From positions 1-64,000 of the forward strand of contig NZ_JAGPOX010000022.1 of the NCBI RefSeq assembly GCF_019038435.1: 64,000 nt of DNA. The letters are read 5' to 3'. This stretch comes from Nocardia alni (GTDB taxonomy: Bacteria; Actinomycetota; Actinomycetes; Mycobacteriales; Mycobacteriaceae). Both the position numbers and the translations under genes were made by a program. Positions 49,584 to 59,327 of the stretch are shown in pieces. Within the stretch, counting starts at the first letter, position 1. Each line of letters starts with the position of its first letter. Below the pieces are notes generated by a model. The model did not search any database, was not told where the DNA came from, and was given only the letters and a program-made list of their open reading frames with translations.

Positions 49584-50585
49584 TTATCTGAGCATGCGCA
49601 TGATCAGGGCGAGGTGGAGGCGGAAGCGGTTGTGGGGGGTGTCCAGGGGGAAGCCCAGGATGGATTCGGCCTGTTCCAGGCGGTAGGCGACCGTGCTGTG
49701 GTGGCGGTGGACGAGGGTGGCGGCCTTGCGGATCGAGTCGGTGGTGCATACGGCGTACAGGATGGTCAGGAGGTCCGGGCCGCCGGGTTCTGCGGCTATG
49801 CGGTCCAGGGCCGCGACGTCGGGGGAGCCGGCGATGTCCTGGGGGCGTAGGCGTTCGGCGAGGATCAGGAGGCCGCCCAGGTCGTCGGCGCGGACCAGGG
49901 GGTGTTCGGGGGTGGTCAGGCGCAGGGCGGTGCGTGCGTCTCGCCAGGAGTCGGTGGCCTGGATGGCCGGGAGGGCGGGGCCGAGGCCGAATCGCTGGCC
50001 GTCGAGGGGAATCGGTGGGGCGTCCGCCGGGAGCAGGGTCACCACGTGGTCGCCGATCGGGGCCGAGAGAGCGGGGGTGGACAGGGGACGGGTGGAGACG
50101 GCCACTCGGAGTAGAGAGGTGGGGCCCACGCCGAGCAGATGCAGGGCGCGCGAGCGCTCGGCGATACCGGCCGAGCCGGAGACGACCAGCTCGACGAGGG
50201 CCGAATCTCCCAGGGAAGGAAGGGTATTCACGGTTCTGTCGAGCAGGATCGAGCCGGACAGCGCCAGCCGTTCGAGCACCATCTCGTCGAAGGCCACCGT
50301 GCCGGCGGGGCGGGCCAGCCAGAACGAGGCATCGCCGGAGACCCGGATCTGCGCGCGGGGCGGCGGCTCGTGCACATCGATCGTGCCCGACGGGTCGGCC
50401 CGCAGGATCAGCCCACGCCCGGCCGCCTGGATGCCGACCGGGCATTCGGCCAGCGCCGCGGTATTGCGCAGCAGTGCGTTCAGGTCGGCCTTACTGCTCA
50501 TGAGCGCGTCGAAGAATCCGATCACCCGCACGGCGCTCTCGGCGTCCGAGTCCAAGCCGGACAGCCGCAACAACAGGCCCTTCAT
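49584..50585 (-). CDS. PucR-family regulator (short form)
   Basis: A 333-residue regulator lacking the long N-terminal PucR domain. GFFDALMSSKADLNALLRN at the start resembles a PAS/GAF-lead helix; the C-terminal HTH_30 is KAATLVHRHHSTVAYRLEQA (about residues 288-308). It is convergent with the ABC operon and divergent from the esterase gene (131 bp gap), so either may be its target. Confidence 0.83.
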   Translation of the reverse strand: MKGLLLRLSGLDSDAESAVRVIGFFDALMSSKADLNALLRNTAALAECPVGIQAAGRGLILRADPSGTIDVHEPPPRAQIRVSGDASFWLARPAGTVAFDEMVLERLALSGSILLDRTVNTLPSLGDSALVELVVSGSAGIAERSRALHLLGVGPTSLLRVAVSTRPLSTPALSAPIGDHVVTLLPADAPPIPLDGQRFGLGPALPAIQATDSWRDARTALRLTTPEHPLVRADDLGGLLILAERLRPQDIAGSPDVAALDRIAAEPGGPDLLTILYAVCTTDSIRKAATLVHRHHSTVAYRLEQAESILGFPLDTPHNRFRLHLALIMRMLR

Positions 50586-50716
50586 GAATCGAGGCTACCG
50601 GTGTGTTCCCGCCGCGCGGCGGAATTCGCGCCACGGATCCCCGCCATCCGGCGGCTGCCCGGCGCCGGTGCGCTCGTGCATGCTGGAACGGTTCCACGAA
50701 TGGAGAGGCCGCCGAT

Positions 50717-51697
50717 ATGACCGATAACGAATACGCGATCGACCCGGAGCTGTTGCCCTGGTTGTCGATGCTCCCGAAGATCGACCTGGCCGATATGAGC
50801 GCGGTCCGGGCGGGGATCGGCGAGCTGTCCAACGTGCTTCCGCCCGTGCAGGTCCCGGACGGCCTGGAGATTCGCGAGGTACGCATTCCCGGCCACGACG
50901 GGACCGAGGTGTATGCCCGCGTCTACGCGATGACAAAGGCGGGCAACGGACTTCGCAGCGGATACGTGCACATCCACGGCGGCGGATTCGTCCTGGGCGA
51001 CCTCGACACCTTCGAGCAGTCGGCGGTCGACACTGCGGCGGCCTGCGACACCATCGTCGTCGCCCCCGACTATCGCCTCGCGCCGGAACATCCGTTCCCA
51101 GCCGGACTGGAGGACTGCTACGCCACCCTGAAGTGGCTCGCCGCCAACGCCGAGGACCTGGGCGTCGACCCAGCGCGGATCGCCGTCGGCGGCGAAAGCG
51201 CCGGCGGAGGACTGGCTGCCGCTGTCGCACTTCTCGCCCGAGATCGGCAAGGCCCGGCACTGTGTTTCCAGCAGCTCGAGATCCCCGAACTCGACGATCG
51301 CCTCGACACCCCGTCGATGCAGCGCTTCGTCGACACCCCGCTGTGGAATCGCCCTGCGGCCGAATGGAGTTGGAAATACTACCTCTCCGGCACCCCGGAC
51401 GAACTGGGCCTGCAATACGCCGCCCCCGCCCGAGCGCACGACCTCACCGGCCTCCCTCCCGCCTTCGTCTCGACCTGTGAATTCGACCCGCTACGCGACG
51501 AGGGCCTCACCTACGCCCAACGCCTCCTGGCGGCCGGAGTAAGCACCGAACTCCACCACTACCGAGGCACCTTCCACGGCTCGGAAATGGTCAGAGACGC
51601 CGCCATCAGCCGCCGAATGTCCGCCGACCGCATGAACGCCCTCCGCCGCGCCCTCGGCCCGGCCCCGAGCGACCGGCCCGCTGCCGAACGAGCCTGA
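50717..51697 (+). CDS. Alpha/beta hydrolase, HSL-type esterase
   Basis: A 326-residue esterase of the hormone-sensitive-lipase family. The oxyanion motif is HGGG (87-90) and the nucleophile Ser161 lies in GESAG; the acid is in CEFDPLRDEG and the His in GTFHGS. It lacks a signal peptide, so it is cytoplasmic. The ATG at 50717 follows GGAGAGG. It probably cleaves short acyl or aryl esters; no partner gene shows the natural substrate. Confidence 0.87.
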   Translation: MTDNEYAIDPELLPWLSMLPKIDLADMSAVRAGIGELSNVLPPVQVPDGLEIREVRIPGHDGTEVYARVYAMTKAGNGLRSGYVHIHGGGFVLGDLDTFEQSAVDTAAACDTIVVAPDYRLAPEHPFPAGLEDCYATLKWLAANAEDLGVDPARIAVGGESAGGGLAAAVALLARDRQGPALCFQQLEIPELDDRLDTPSMQRFVDTPLWNRPAAEWSWKYYLSGTPDELGLQYAAPARAHDLTGLPPAFVSTCEFDPLRDEGLTYAQRLLAAGVSTELHHYRGTFHGSEMVRDAAISRRMSADRMNALRRALGPAPSDRPAAERA

Positions 51698-51793
51698 GTA
51701 CAGGCAGGCGACGATTCGGCACGGCGGCCTGGAGACGCACGAACAGGCATGCGGGACAATGGAATTCGTGCCGGGAAGCCGGTGCGGCGCTGG

Positions 51794-52750
51794 TCAGCTC
51801 CATAGGGTGACGTGAATCTTCGGGCGGAAGCGGGTTATTCCGACGCCGGAGCCGCGGATCATGGCTTGGGTGCAGCGGGGGGTGGTGATGAATCGGAGCA
51901 GTTCGGAGACGGCTGGTGGGCGTTGGTCGGTGGCGAGAGTCAGTGCGCACCATTCGTTTCCGGATTGCAGGCCGGGGGCGGTGAGGTGGATGAGCTGTTT
52001 GGTTGCCAGGTCGGTGGCTACGGCGAAACCGATGGTCAGGGTGACGCCGCCGTGGTGTCGGAGTTCTTCCAGTGCGGCGGCGTCGCTCTGGAAGATGCGC
52101 TGGCGGGATTCGGGGACGTGCAGGGTGCGCAGCATGGTGGCGATGGTGCCGTCCGCGCTGCCCGCGGCGGGGCCGAGCATCCAGTCGGCATCGCGGAGCT
52201 GCGCGGGGGTCGGGACGGTGCCTGCCAGAGGGCTGTCGGGGCGGGTGACGGCGATGATCTGGTATTTCAGGAAGGGCAGGGTCGCCAGTTCCGGGTCGGC
52301 GCTGTCACCGCGGGGGCCCAGGGCGATATCGACCGCGCGGGATTTGATCAGGGTGCGGAAGGCCGAGGTCGGGTGGACGCTGAGCTCGACCGACAGGTCC
52401 TTGGCACGGCCGGCGAACAGGTCGATGAGGCCGGGGGCCGCGTGTTCGGCGAAGGTGCCGGAGGCGGCGATGCGCAGCAGTCGTCGCCCGCGCGATGCCT
52501 CGCCGACCTCGATGGCGGTCTGGCGCTGCAATCCGAGTATTTCGATCGCGCGGCTGGCCAAGCGCAGTCCGCCCGGGGTGAAGGCGAGGCCGGAGGCGGT
52601 GCGGGTGAACAGCTGGTCGTCGAGCTCCCTACGCAACTGGGCGACATGCGTGGAGACACCGGCATCGGTCATGCCCAGCTGCTGTGCGGCGCCGTGGACC
52701 GAGCCGTGCAGCACCACGGCCGAATAGGCCCGGAGCTGAGCGGGAGTCAC
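51794..52750 (-). CDS. LysR-family regulator of the CO dehydrogenase locus
   Basis: A 318-residue LTTR. The N-terminal helix-turn-helix is QLRAYSAVVLHGSVHGAAQQ, DAGVSTHVAQLRRELDDQLF (about 3-45), followed by the effector domain. It diverges from the XdhC-like gene heading the cox cluster, with 76 bp between. LysR regulators beside cox genes are common in CO oxidisers; control of the cluster is inferred from position. Confidence 0.87.
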   Translation of the reverse strand: MTPAQLRAYSAVVLHGSVHGAAQQLGMTDAGVSTHVAQLRRELDDQLFTRTASGLAFTPGGLRLASRAIEILGLQRQTAIEVGEASRGRRLLRIAASGTFAEHAAPGLIDLFAGRAKDLSVELSVHPTSAFRTLIKSRAVDIALGPRGDSADPELATLPFLKYQIIAVTRPDSPLAGTVPTPAQLRDADWMLGPAAGSADGTIATMLRTLHVPESRQRIFQSDAAALEELRHHGGVTLTIGFAVATDLATKQLIHLTAPGLQSGNEWCALTLATDQRPPAVSELLRFITTPRCTQAMIRGSGVGITRFRPKIHVTLWS

Positions 52751-52826
52751 CTTTGAAGACTACTTTGGCAACGCGGGGGTGATACTTGAATTTCGACGGG
52801 GTGGTGCCGGTGTGTGGAGGCGCGAA

Positions 52827-53981
52827 ATGCACGAGGATGCGCTCGTCGATCTGATGCGGATCTGGTCGGCCGGTGAGACCGCGGGTCTGGCGACGGTGGT
52901 TCGGACGTTCCGCTCGGCGCCGCGCCCGCCCGGAGCCTCGATGGTGGTGGCTCCCGACGGTACGGTCAGCGGTTCGGTATCCGGCGGCTGCGTCGAGGCC
53001 GCGGTGTACGAACTGGCCGGCGAGGCGGCCCGCACCGGACGGCCGGCGTTGCAGCGCTACGGCGTATCGGATGACGACGCGTTCGCTGTGGGTCTCACCT
53101 GCGGGGGCATCATCGACATTTTCGCAGAGCCGGTCTCGCGGCAAGGCTTTCCGGAGCTGGCCGCGATCGCCGACGATATCGGCGCGGGGCGCCCGGTCGC
53201 GATCGCGACGGTGGTCGCCCATCCGGACGCCCGATGGGTCGGCAGGCGCCTGATAGTCCGGCCGGACCGTGTCACGGGAACGCTCGGCTCCGCGCGTGCC
53301 GACGACGCGGTGGCCGACGACACGCGCGGATTGCTGGCCGCCGGACGCAGCGCGCCGACGACCTACGGTCCCGACGGTCAGCGCCGCGGTGAGGGAATGA
53401 CGGTATTCGTGTCCGGACACGCACCCCGCCCACGTCTCCTGGTATTCGGCGCCATCGACTTCGCCGCGGCACTCGCGCGGCAGGGCTCGTTCCTGGGCTA
53501 CCGGGTGACGGTGTGCGACGCGCGCCCGGTATTCGCCACCGCCGCCCGGTTCCCGACCGCCGACGAGGTGGTCGTGCAATGGCCGCATCAGTATCTGACG
53601 CAGGAGATCGCCTCCGGTGCAATAGATTCCAGGACAGTCGTCTGCGTGCTGACCCACGATCCGAAGTTCGATGTTCCCGTACTGGAGGTCGCGCTGCGCG
53701 CGCCCGAGATCGGCTACGTCGGCGCCATGGGGTCGCGGCGCACCCACGACGACAGGCTGGCCAGGCTGCGTGCGGCCGGTCTGACCGAGACCCAGCTGGC
53801 CCGGCTGGCGAGTCCGATCGGCCTCGACCTGGGCGGCCGCACACCGGAGGAGACCGCGGTATCGATCGCGGCCGAGATCATCGCCCGGCGCTGGGGTGGC
53901 GCGGGCCGCCCGCTCGCCGAGACCGGTGGCCGGATCCACCACGCGGCGGAGCGGTTAAGTGAACGCTTAACCCCTTCTTGA
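52827..53981 (+). CDS. XdhC/CoxI-family molybdenum-cofactor maturation protein
   Basis: A 384-residue two-domain protein. The N-terminal XdhC_CoxI domain has GLATVVRTFRSAPRPPGASM and GSVSGGCVE with Cys; the C-terminal Rossmann domain has LLVFGAIDFAAALARQGSFL and YVGAMGSRRTHDDR. XdhC proteins hold and sulfurate or deliver Mo-cofactor to molybdenum hydroxylases. The ATG at 52827 follows TGGAGG. First gene of the cox cluster. Confidence 0.87.
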   Translation: MHEDALVDLMRIWSAGETAGLATVVRTFRSAPRPPGASMVVAPDGTVSGSVSGGCVEAAVYELAGEAARTGRPALQRYGVSDDDAFAVGLTCGGIIDIFAEPVSRQGFPELAAIADDIGAGRPVAIATVVAHPDARWVGRRLIVRPDRVTGTLGSARADDAVADDTRGLLAAGRSAPTTYGPDGQRRGEGMTVFVSGHAPRPRLLVFGAIDFAAALARQGSFLGYRVTVCDARPVFATAARFPTADEVVVQWPHQYLTQEIASGAIDSRTVVCVLTHDPKFDVPVLEVALRAPEIGYVGAMGSRRTHDDRLARLRAAGLTETQLARLASPIGLDLGGRTPEETAVSIAAEIIARRWGGAGRPLAETGGRIHHAAERLSERLTPS

Positions 53982-54035
53982 CCAGCTAAAGGAGCAGGCT
54001 GACACTGAAATCCGGTCGGTTTTGTGAGGTGTCAC

Positions 54036-54929
54036 ATGCAAGTTCCCGGACCATTCGACTATGAACGCGCTACGGGTGTGGAACACGCTGTGGGCCTGCT
54101 GGAGCGGCTGGGGGAAGGCGCCCGTGTCGTCGCCGGCGGACACAGCCTGCTGCCGATGATGAAGCTGCGCTTGGCCAACCCGGAATACCTGGTCGACATC
54201 AACGATCTGGCCGGTGAGCTGGGCTACCTGGAGGTCGAACCGACCCGGGTGCGCCTCGGCGCGCTGGTGCGGCACCGGCAGGCGCTGGAATCGGAGGAAC
54301 TCGCCGCGGTGTGCCCGATCTTTCGGGATGCCGAGCGGGTGATCGCCGATCCGGTCGTGCGCAATCGCGGCACGGTCGGTGGCTCGCTGTGTCAGGCCGA
54401 CCCGGCGGAGGACCTCACCACGGTCTGCACGGTGCTCGATGCCACCTGTGTAATCCGCGGGCCGGAAGGTACCCGTCGTATCGCGATGCGCGATTTCCTG
54501 GTGGGTCCCTACGAAACCGCGCTGGCGTACAACGAATTGCTGCTCGGGATCGAGATTCCGCGGCGCGCGCGGACTTCCAGTGCCTACGCGAAAGTCGAAC
54601 GCCGGGTCGGGGATTGGGCGATCGTCGCGGCAGGCGCGCGGGTGACACTCGCTCGCGGCGGAACCGTCGAAGACGCCGGAATCGGGCTGACCGCGGCGAA
54701 TCCGGACACCGCGGCGTTGCTCGCGGCGAGCCGGGAATTGGTTGGCGAGGAACCGACCGAGACCACGATCGCCGAGGTGGGCCGCCGGGCGGGCGCCGCG
54801 TGCAGTCCGGTCTCGGATATGCGCGGAAGTGCGGAATACAAGCGGCATCTGGCCACGGAGCTGACGATGCGCGCGGTCCGCAGCGCCGTCGCGCGGGCCC
54901 GCGCCGCCGGTGAACGAGAAGGACAGTAA
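54036..54929 (+). CDS. coxM: CO dehydrogenase medium (FAD) subunit
   Basis: A 297-residue flavoprotein subunit. AGGHSLLPMMK (33-43) and TVGGSLCQADPAEDL (113-127) are the FAD pyrophosphate motifs of CoxM (AGGHS and TIGG). It passes electrons from the 2Fe-2S subunit to the respiratory chain. The ATG at 54036 follows GTGAGGTG. The order M-S-L with 2-nt gap and ATGA overlap is that of form I aerobic CO dehydrogenases. Confidence 0.9.
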   Translation: MQVPGPFDYERATGVEHAVGLLERLGEGARVVAGGHSLLPMMKLRLANPEYLVDINDLAGELGYLEVEPTRVRLGALVRHRQALESEELAAVCPIFRDAERVIADPVVRNRGTVGGSLCQADPAEDLTTVCTVLDATCVIRGPEGTRRIAMRDFLVGPYETALAYNELLLGIEIPRRARTSSAYAKVERRVGDWAIVAAGARVTLARGGTVEDAGIGLTAANPDTAALLAASRELVGEEPTETTIAEVGRRAGAACSPVSDMRGSAEYKRHLATELTMRAVRSAVARARAAGEREGQ

Positions 54930-54931
54930 TC

Positions 54932-55438
54932 ATGCAGGTCAACATGACCGTCAACGGTGAGCCGGTATCGGCGGACGTGGAGCCGCGGATACTGCTGGTG
55001 CACTTTCTGCGAGACCACTTGCGGCTCACAGGAACTCATTGGGGTTGCGACACCAGCAACTGCGGGACCTGTGTGGTGAGCCTCGACGGCGAGCCGGTGA
55101 AATCGTGCACCGTACTGGCCGTCATGGCCTCCGGGCACGAGGTGCGCACGGTGGAGGGGCTGGCGTCGAACGGGCAACTGGATCCGATACAGGAAGGTTT
55201 CATGCAGTGCCACGGCCTGCAGTGCGGATTCTGCACCCCCGGCATGATGATCACCGCGCGGGCGCTGCTGGATCGCGATCCGAACCCCGATGAGCAGACC
55301 ATCCGGGAGGCCATCTCCGGCCAGATCTGCCGGTGCACCGGGTACACCACGATCGTCCGGTCGATCCAGTGGGCCGCCGCGAGAGAGCGCGGTGAATCCG
55401 GCGCGGCGGCCCCCGAAACGGTCGGGAGCGCGTCATGA
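54932..55438 (+). CDS. coxS: CO dehydrogenase small (2Fe-2S) subunit
   Basis: A 168-residue iron-sulfur subunit. The proximal cluster uses Cys98, Cys101, Cys133 and Cys135 (QCGFCTPG, CRCTGY); the distal one Cys39, Cys44, Cys47 and Cys59 (GCDTSNCGTC). It connects the Mo-Cu centre of CoxL with the FAD of CoxM. It starts 2 nt after coxM and its stop overlaps the coxL start. Confidence 0.92.
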   Translation: MQVNMTVNGEPVSADVEPRILLVHFLRDHLRLTGTHWGCDTSNCGTCVVSLDGEPVKSCTVLAVMASGHEVRTVEGLASNGQLDPIQEGFMQCHGLQCGFCTPGMMITARALLDRDPNPDEQTIREAISGQICRCTGYTTIVRSIQWAAARERGESGAAAPETVGSAS

Positions 55439-57825
55439 CCGCCGTGGCGCCCCGTCCGGAGGATGTGGTCGACAACGACCACAAGCCGTGCGGTCACGGC
55501 CGGATGTTGCGCAAAGAGGATCCGCGCTTCATCCGCGGTCGCGGCAATTACGTCGACGACGTGCAGTTGCCCGGCATGCTGCACCTGGCGATCCTGCGCT
55601 CACCGTTCGCGCACGCTCGCGTCGTGAGCGTCGATGTGACTGCGGCCCAGGCGCATCCGAAGGTGAAGGCGGTTGTCACCGGTGCCGATCTCGCCGCGAA
55701 GGGCCTCGCCTGGATGCCCACGCTGTCCAACGATGTGCAGGCCGTGCTGGCTACCGACAAGGTGCGCTTCCAGGGCCAGGAGGTGGCGTTCGTCGTCGCC
55801 GAGGACCGGTATTCGGCGCGGGACGCCCTGGAGTTGATCGACGTCGAATACGAGCCGCTGCCGCCGGTGGTCGACGCGCGCACCGCGCTGGCCCCCGATG
55901 CCGCGCTCATCCGCGACGACCTCGAGGGCAAGACCGACAATCACTGCTTCGACTGGGAGACCGGTGACGCCGCCGCGACCGAGGCCGTCTTCGCCCGCGC
56001 CGACGTGGTGGTCCGGCAGGAAATCGTCTATCCCCGAGTGCATCCCGCGCCGATGGAGACCTGCGGCGCGGTCGCCGACCTGGATCCGGTCACCGGCAAG
56101 CTGACGCTGTGGTCGACCAGCCAGGCGCCGCACGCGCATCGCACGCTCTACGCGCTGGTCGCGGGACTGCCCGAACACAAGATCCGGGTCATCTCGCCCG
56201 ATATCGGCGGCGGATTCGGCAACAAGGTACCGATCTATCCCGGCTACGTCTGCGCGATCGTGGGCTCGCTGCTGCTGGGCAGGCCGGTGAAATGGATGGA
56301 GGACCGCAGCGAGAATCTCACCAGCACCGGCTTCGCGCGCGACTACATCATGCTCGGCGAGATCGCCGCGACTGCCGACGGCCGGATCCTGGCCATCCGG
56401 ACCAACGTGCTGGCCGATCACGGCGCGTTCAACGGCACCGCGGCCCCGGTGAAATACCCCGCCGGATTCTTCGGCGTCTTCACCGGCAGCTACGACATCG
56501 AGGCGGCCTACTGCAAGATGACGGCGGTCTACACCAACAAGGCGCCCGGTGGCGTCGCTTACGCGTGTTCCTTCCGGATCACCGAGGCGGTGTACTTCGT
56601 CGAACGGCTCGTCGACTGCCTGGCCCACGAGCTGGCGATGGACCCGGCCGACCTGCGATTGCGAAATCTCCTGCGGCCCGAGCAATTTCCATATCAGAGC
56701 AAGACCGGCTGGGTCTACGACTCCGGCGACTACGCCACCACCATGCGCTTGGCGATGGACATGATCGGCTACGAGGATCTGCGAAAAGAACAGCGCGACA
56801 AGCGCGAACGCGGCGAGCTGATGGGCATCGGCATGTCGTTCTTCACCGAGGCCGTCGGCGCCGGCCCGCGCAAGGATATGGACATCCTGGGCCTCGGCAT
56901 GGCCGACGGGTGCGAACTGCGGGTGCATCCGACCGGCAAGGCCGTGGTGCGACTGTCCGTGCAGACCCAGGGCCAGGGACACGAGACGACCTTCGCGCAG
57001 ATCGTCGCGGAGGAACTCGGCATACCGCCGGACGACATCGATGTGGTGCACGGCGACACCGATCAGACGCCGTTCGGGCTGGGCACCTACGGCAGCCGAT
57101 CGACCCCGGTATCGGGCGCGGCGGCCGCGCTGGTGGCCCGCAAGGTGCGGGACAAGGCCCGCATCATCGCCTCGGGCATGCTCGAGGTCTCGGTGGCGGA
57201 TCTGGAGTGGGAGAAGGGATCCTTCCACGTCAAGGGCGACCCGTCGGCCGCGGTCACGATCCAGGACATCGCGATGCGCGCGCACGGCGCCGGTGATCTG
57301 CCGGAGGGGATCGAGGGCGGGCTGGACGCCGAAATCTGTTACAACCCCACCAATCTCACCTATCCCTACGGCGCCTACTTCTGTGTGGTGGACATCGATC
57401 CAGGCACCGCGGTGGTGAAGGTGCGCCGCTTCCTGGCCGTCGACGATTGCGGGACCCGGATCAACCCCATGATCATCGAGGGGCAGGTGCACGGCGGCAT
57501 CACCGACGGGATCGGCATGGCGCTGATGGAGTTCATCGGTTTCGACGAGGACGGCAACTGCCTGGGCGGATCGCTGATGGACTATCTGATCCCGACCGCG
57601 CTGGAGGTGCCGCACTTCGAGACCGGATACACCGTGACGCCGTCACCGCATCATCCGATCGGGGCCAAGGGAATCGGCGAGTCGGCGACGGTCGGATCGC
57701 CCGCGGCGGTGGTCAACGCGGTGGTGGACGCGCTTGCGCCCTTCGGGGTTCGGCACGCCGATATGCCGTTGACGCCGTCGCGGGTGTGGGAGGCGATGCA
57801 GGGGCGTCCGACTCCCCCCATCTGA
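55435..57825 (+). CDS. coxL: Form I aerobic CO dehydrogenase large subunit
   Basis: A 796-residue molybdenum hydroxylase subunit that oxidises CO to CO2. The active-site loop is Ala375-Tyr-Ala-Cys378-Ser-Phe-Arg381, matching the AYxCSFR signature of form I CoxL, whose Cys carries the copper of the Mo-S-Cu centre. Form II enzymes have AYRGAGR instead. SPDIGGGFGNK is the cofactor loop and GAKGIGESATVG holds the catalytic Glu. ATGA overlap with coxS. Length matches characterised CoxL (about 800). Strong evidence for CO oxidation capacity. Confidence 0.93.
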   Translation: MTAVAPRPEDVVDNDHKPCGHGRMLRKEDPRFIRGRGNYVDDVQLPGMLHLAILRSPFAHARVVSVDVTAAQAHPKVKAVVTGADLAAKGLAWMPTLSNDVQAVLATDKVRFQGQEVAFVVAEDRYSARDALELIDVEYEPLPPVVDARTALAPDAALIRDDLEGKTDNHCFDWETGDAAATEAVFARADVVVRQEIVYPRVHPAPMETCGAVADLDPVTGKLTLWSTSQAPHAHRTLYALVAGLPEHKIRVISPDIGGGFGNKVPIYPGYVCAIVGSLLLGRPVKWMEDRSENLTSTGFARDYIMLGEIAATADGRILAIRTNVLADHGAFNGTAAPVKYPAGFFGVFTGSYDIEAAYCKMTAVYTNKAPGGVAYACSFRITEAVYFVERLVDCLAHELAMDPADLRLRNLLRPEQFPYQSKTGWVYDSGDYATTMRLAMDMIGYEDLRKEQRDKRERGELMGIGMSFFTEAVGAGPRKDMDILGLGMADGCELRVHPTGKAVVRLSVQTQGQGHETTFAQIVAEELGIPPDDIDVVHGDTDQTPFGLGTYGSRSTPVSGAAAALVARKVRDKARIIASGMLEVSVADLEWEKGSFHVKGDPSAAVTIQDIAMRAHGAGDLPEGIEGGLDAEICYNPTNLTYPYGAYFCVVDIDPGTAVVKVRRFLAVDDCGTRINPMIIEGQVHGGITDGIGMALMEFIGFDEDGNCLGGSLMDYLIPTALEVPHFETGYTVTPSPHHPIGAKGIGESATVGSPAAVVNAVVDALAPFGVRHADMPLTPSRVWEAMQGRPTPPI

Positions 57826-57834
57826 GAGGCAGCG

Positions 57835-58743
57835 ATGAAGGTCAGTGAGCGCGCACAGCAATTGGTCAGGGCGCGAACGCCGTTCGTACACGCCACGGTG
57901 GTGCGCGCCCAGCAGCCGACCTCCGCACACGCTGGCGACGAGGCGATTCTGCTGGCGGACGGGACGATCGAGGGATTCGTCGGCGGCCAGTGCGCGCAGA
58001 CCTCCGTGCGCAAGGCGGCGCTGGGCGCGCTGCAGTCCAACGAGAGCGTGCTGTTGCGCGTATTGCCCGACGGGGATCTGCATTTCCCGGAGGCGCCCGG
58101 TGCGGCGGTGGTGGTGAATCCCTGCCTGTCGGGAGGTGCGCTCGAGATCTTCCTGGAACCGAATCTTCCGGCGCCCCAGATTGATATCTGGGGCGCCGCG
58201 CCGATCGCGGGCGCGCTGGCCGAGCTCTGCGAGTTCCTGGGTTTCGGGGTGCGGCGGGCCGATCCCGGCGCTTTCCGCCCTGGGGCGTCGGGTTCGCATG
58301 AGGCGCCGGAGGATTCGCCGCCCACGGCGGTGGTGATCGCGAGCCACGGCGGGCCGGAGGCCGAGATCATTCGGGCCTCGCTCGATGCCGGGGTGGGCTA
58401 TATCGGGTTGGTGGCCAGCCGGATTCGGGGTGCGTCGGTGCTCGATCAGCTGGCGCTCGGCGATGCCGAGCGCGCCCGGGTGCATACGCCGGTCGGGCTG
58501 CCGATCGGGGCGAAGACCTCCGCGGAGATCGCGGTGTCCATTGCCGCCGAACTGGTGCACGGCATTCGTAAGGGGGCGGTTCCGGCTACGGTGCCCGCGC
58601 CCGAGGGGGCGGTCGATCCGGTCTGCGGTATGACTGTCGTCATCGGGCCGCAGACCATCCACGCCGAGGTCGACGGTATCGACCACTGGTTCTGCGGGCC
58701 GGGCTGTCGTACGTCGTTCCTTGTGGCGAGTGCCAACTCATGA
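57835..58743 (+). CDS. XdhC-like protein fused to a C-terminal YHS domain
   Basis: A 302-residue protein. Residues 1 to about 245 resemble an XdhC/CoxF module (GFVGGQCAQTSVRKAALGAL, then a Rossmann part with VIASHGGPE and YIGLVASR). The last ~50 residues are a YHS-type metal-binding domain: VDPVCGMTV, then DHWFCGPGCRTSF with Cys pairs. YHS domains bind heavy metals such as copper; fused to a Mo-cofactor chaperone next to coxL it may help assemble the Mo-Cu centre, which is inference. The next gene overlaps by 4 nt. Confidence 0.82.
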   Translation: MKVSERAQQLVRARTPFVHATVVRAQQPTSAHAGDEAILLADGTIEGFVGGQCAQTSVRKAALGALQSNESVLLRVLPDGDLHFPEAPGAAVVVNPCLSGGALEIFLEPNLPAPQIDIWGAAPIAGALAELCEFLGFGVRRADPGAFRPGASGSHEAPEDSPPTAVVIASHGGPEAEIIRASLDAGVGYIGLVASRIRGASVLDQLALGDAERARVHTPVGLPIGAKTSAEIAVSIAAELVHGIRKGAVPATVPAPEGAVDPVCGMTVVIGPQTIHAEVDGIDHWFCGPGCRTSFLVASANS

Positions 58744-59327
58744 CGGCGGTGACGGCGGTCGTGCTCGCGGCCGGTTCCTCCCGCCGCCTGGGAAGCCCGA
58801 AACAGCTACTGCCGTATAGGAATACGACGTTGCTGGGTGCCACGCTCGCGGCCGTGCGACGGTGCGGACTGCCGCAGAACATCGTGACTCTCGGCGGCGC
58901 GGCTCGGTCGGTGCGAGAGAGCGTGGATCTTACCGGGTTCGAGGTGGTGCAGGTCGAGGAGTTCGGCGCCGGATGCGCGGCGTCGTTGCGCGCGGCGTTG
59001 CCGGCGGTTCGCCCCGATGCGGCGGGAATTGTTCTGGCGCTGGGCGATCAGCCGGAGCTGCCGGTTCGTACCGTGCGGGCACTGCTCGACGTGCGTGACC
59101 GTGCGCCGATCGTGGTGTGCCACTACCGTGACGGTGACGGGCATCCATTCTGGCTGAGGCGCAGCGTCTTCGCGGATCTGGCGGCGCTGCACGGCGACAA
59201 GGCGGTGTGGAAGCTGGTCGAATCGGGCCGGGTCGAGGTGGGCAGGCTCGAAATCGACGCCCGCGTTCCTCTCGACGTCGACACCTGGGAAGACTACCGG
59301 CGCCTGCTGGCAGCGGAGTCGGCATGA
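58740..59327 (+). CDS. MocA-like nucleotidyltransferase (Mo-cofactor cytidylylation)
   Basis: A 195-residue MobA-like NTP transferase. VVLAAGSSRRLGSPKQLLPY is the nucleotide-binding start, LALGDQPEL carries the metal Asp, and HPFWLRRSVF the substrate region. It should convert molybdopterin to MCD for the CO dehydrogenase. It overlaps genes on both sides by 4 nt (ATGA). Present in many cox clusters. Confidence 0.87.
   Translation: MTAVTAVVLAAGSSRRLGSPKQLLPYRNTTLLGATLAAVRRCGLPQNIVTLGGAARSVRESVDLTGFEVVQVEEFGAGCAASLRAALPAVRPDAAGIVLALGDQPELPVRTVRALLDVRDRAPIVVCHYRDGDGHPFWLRRSVFADLAALHGDKAVWKLVESGRVEVGRLEIDARVPLDVDTWEDYRRLLAAESA

Noticed and set aside
55600..57615. Long minus-strand open frame opposite coxL
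   Set aside because: Shadow of coxL with His/Asp/Arg/Gly-rich composition and no ribosome site.
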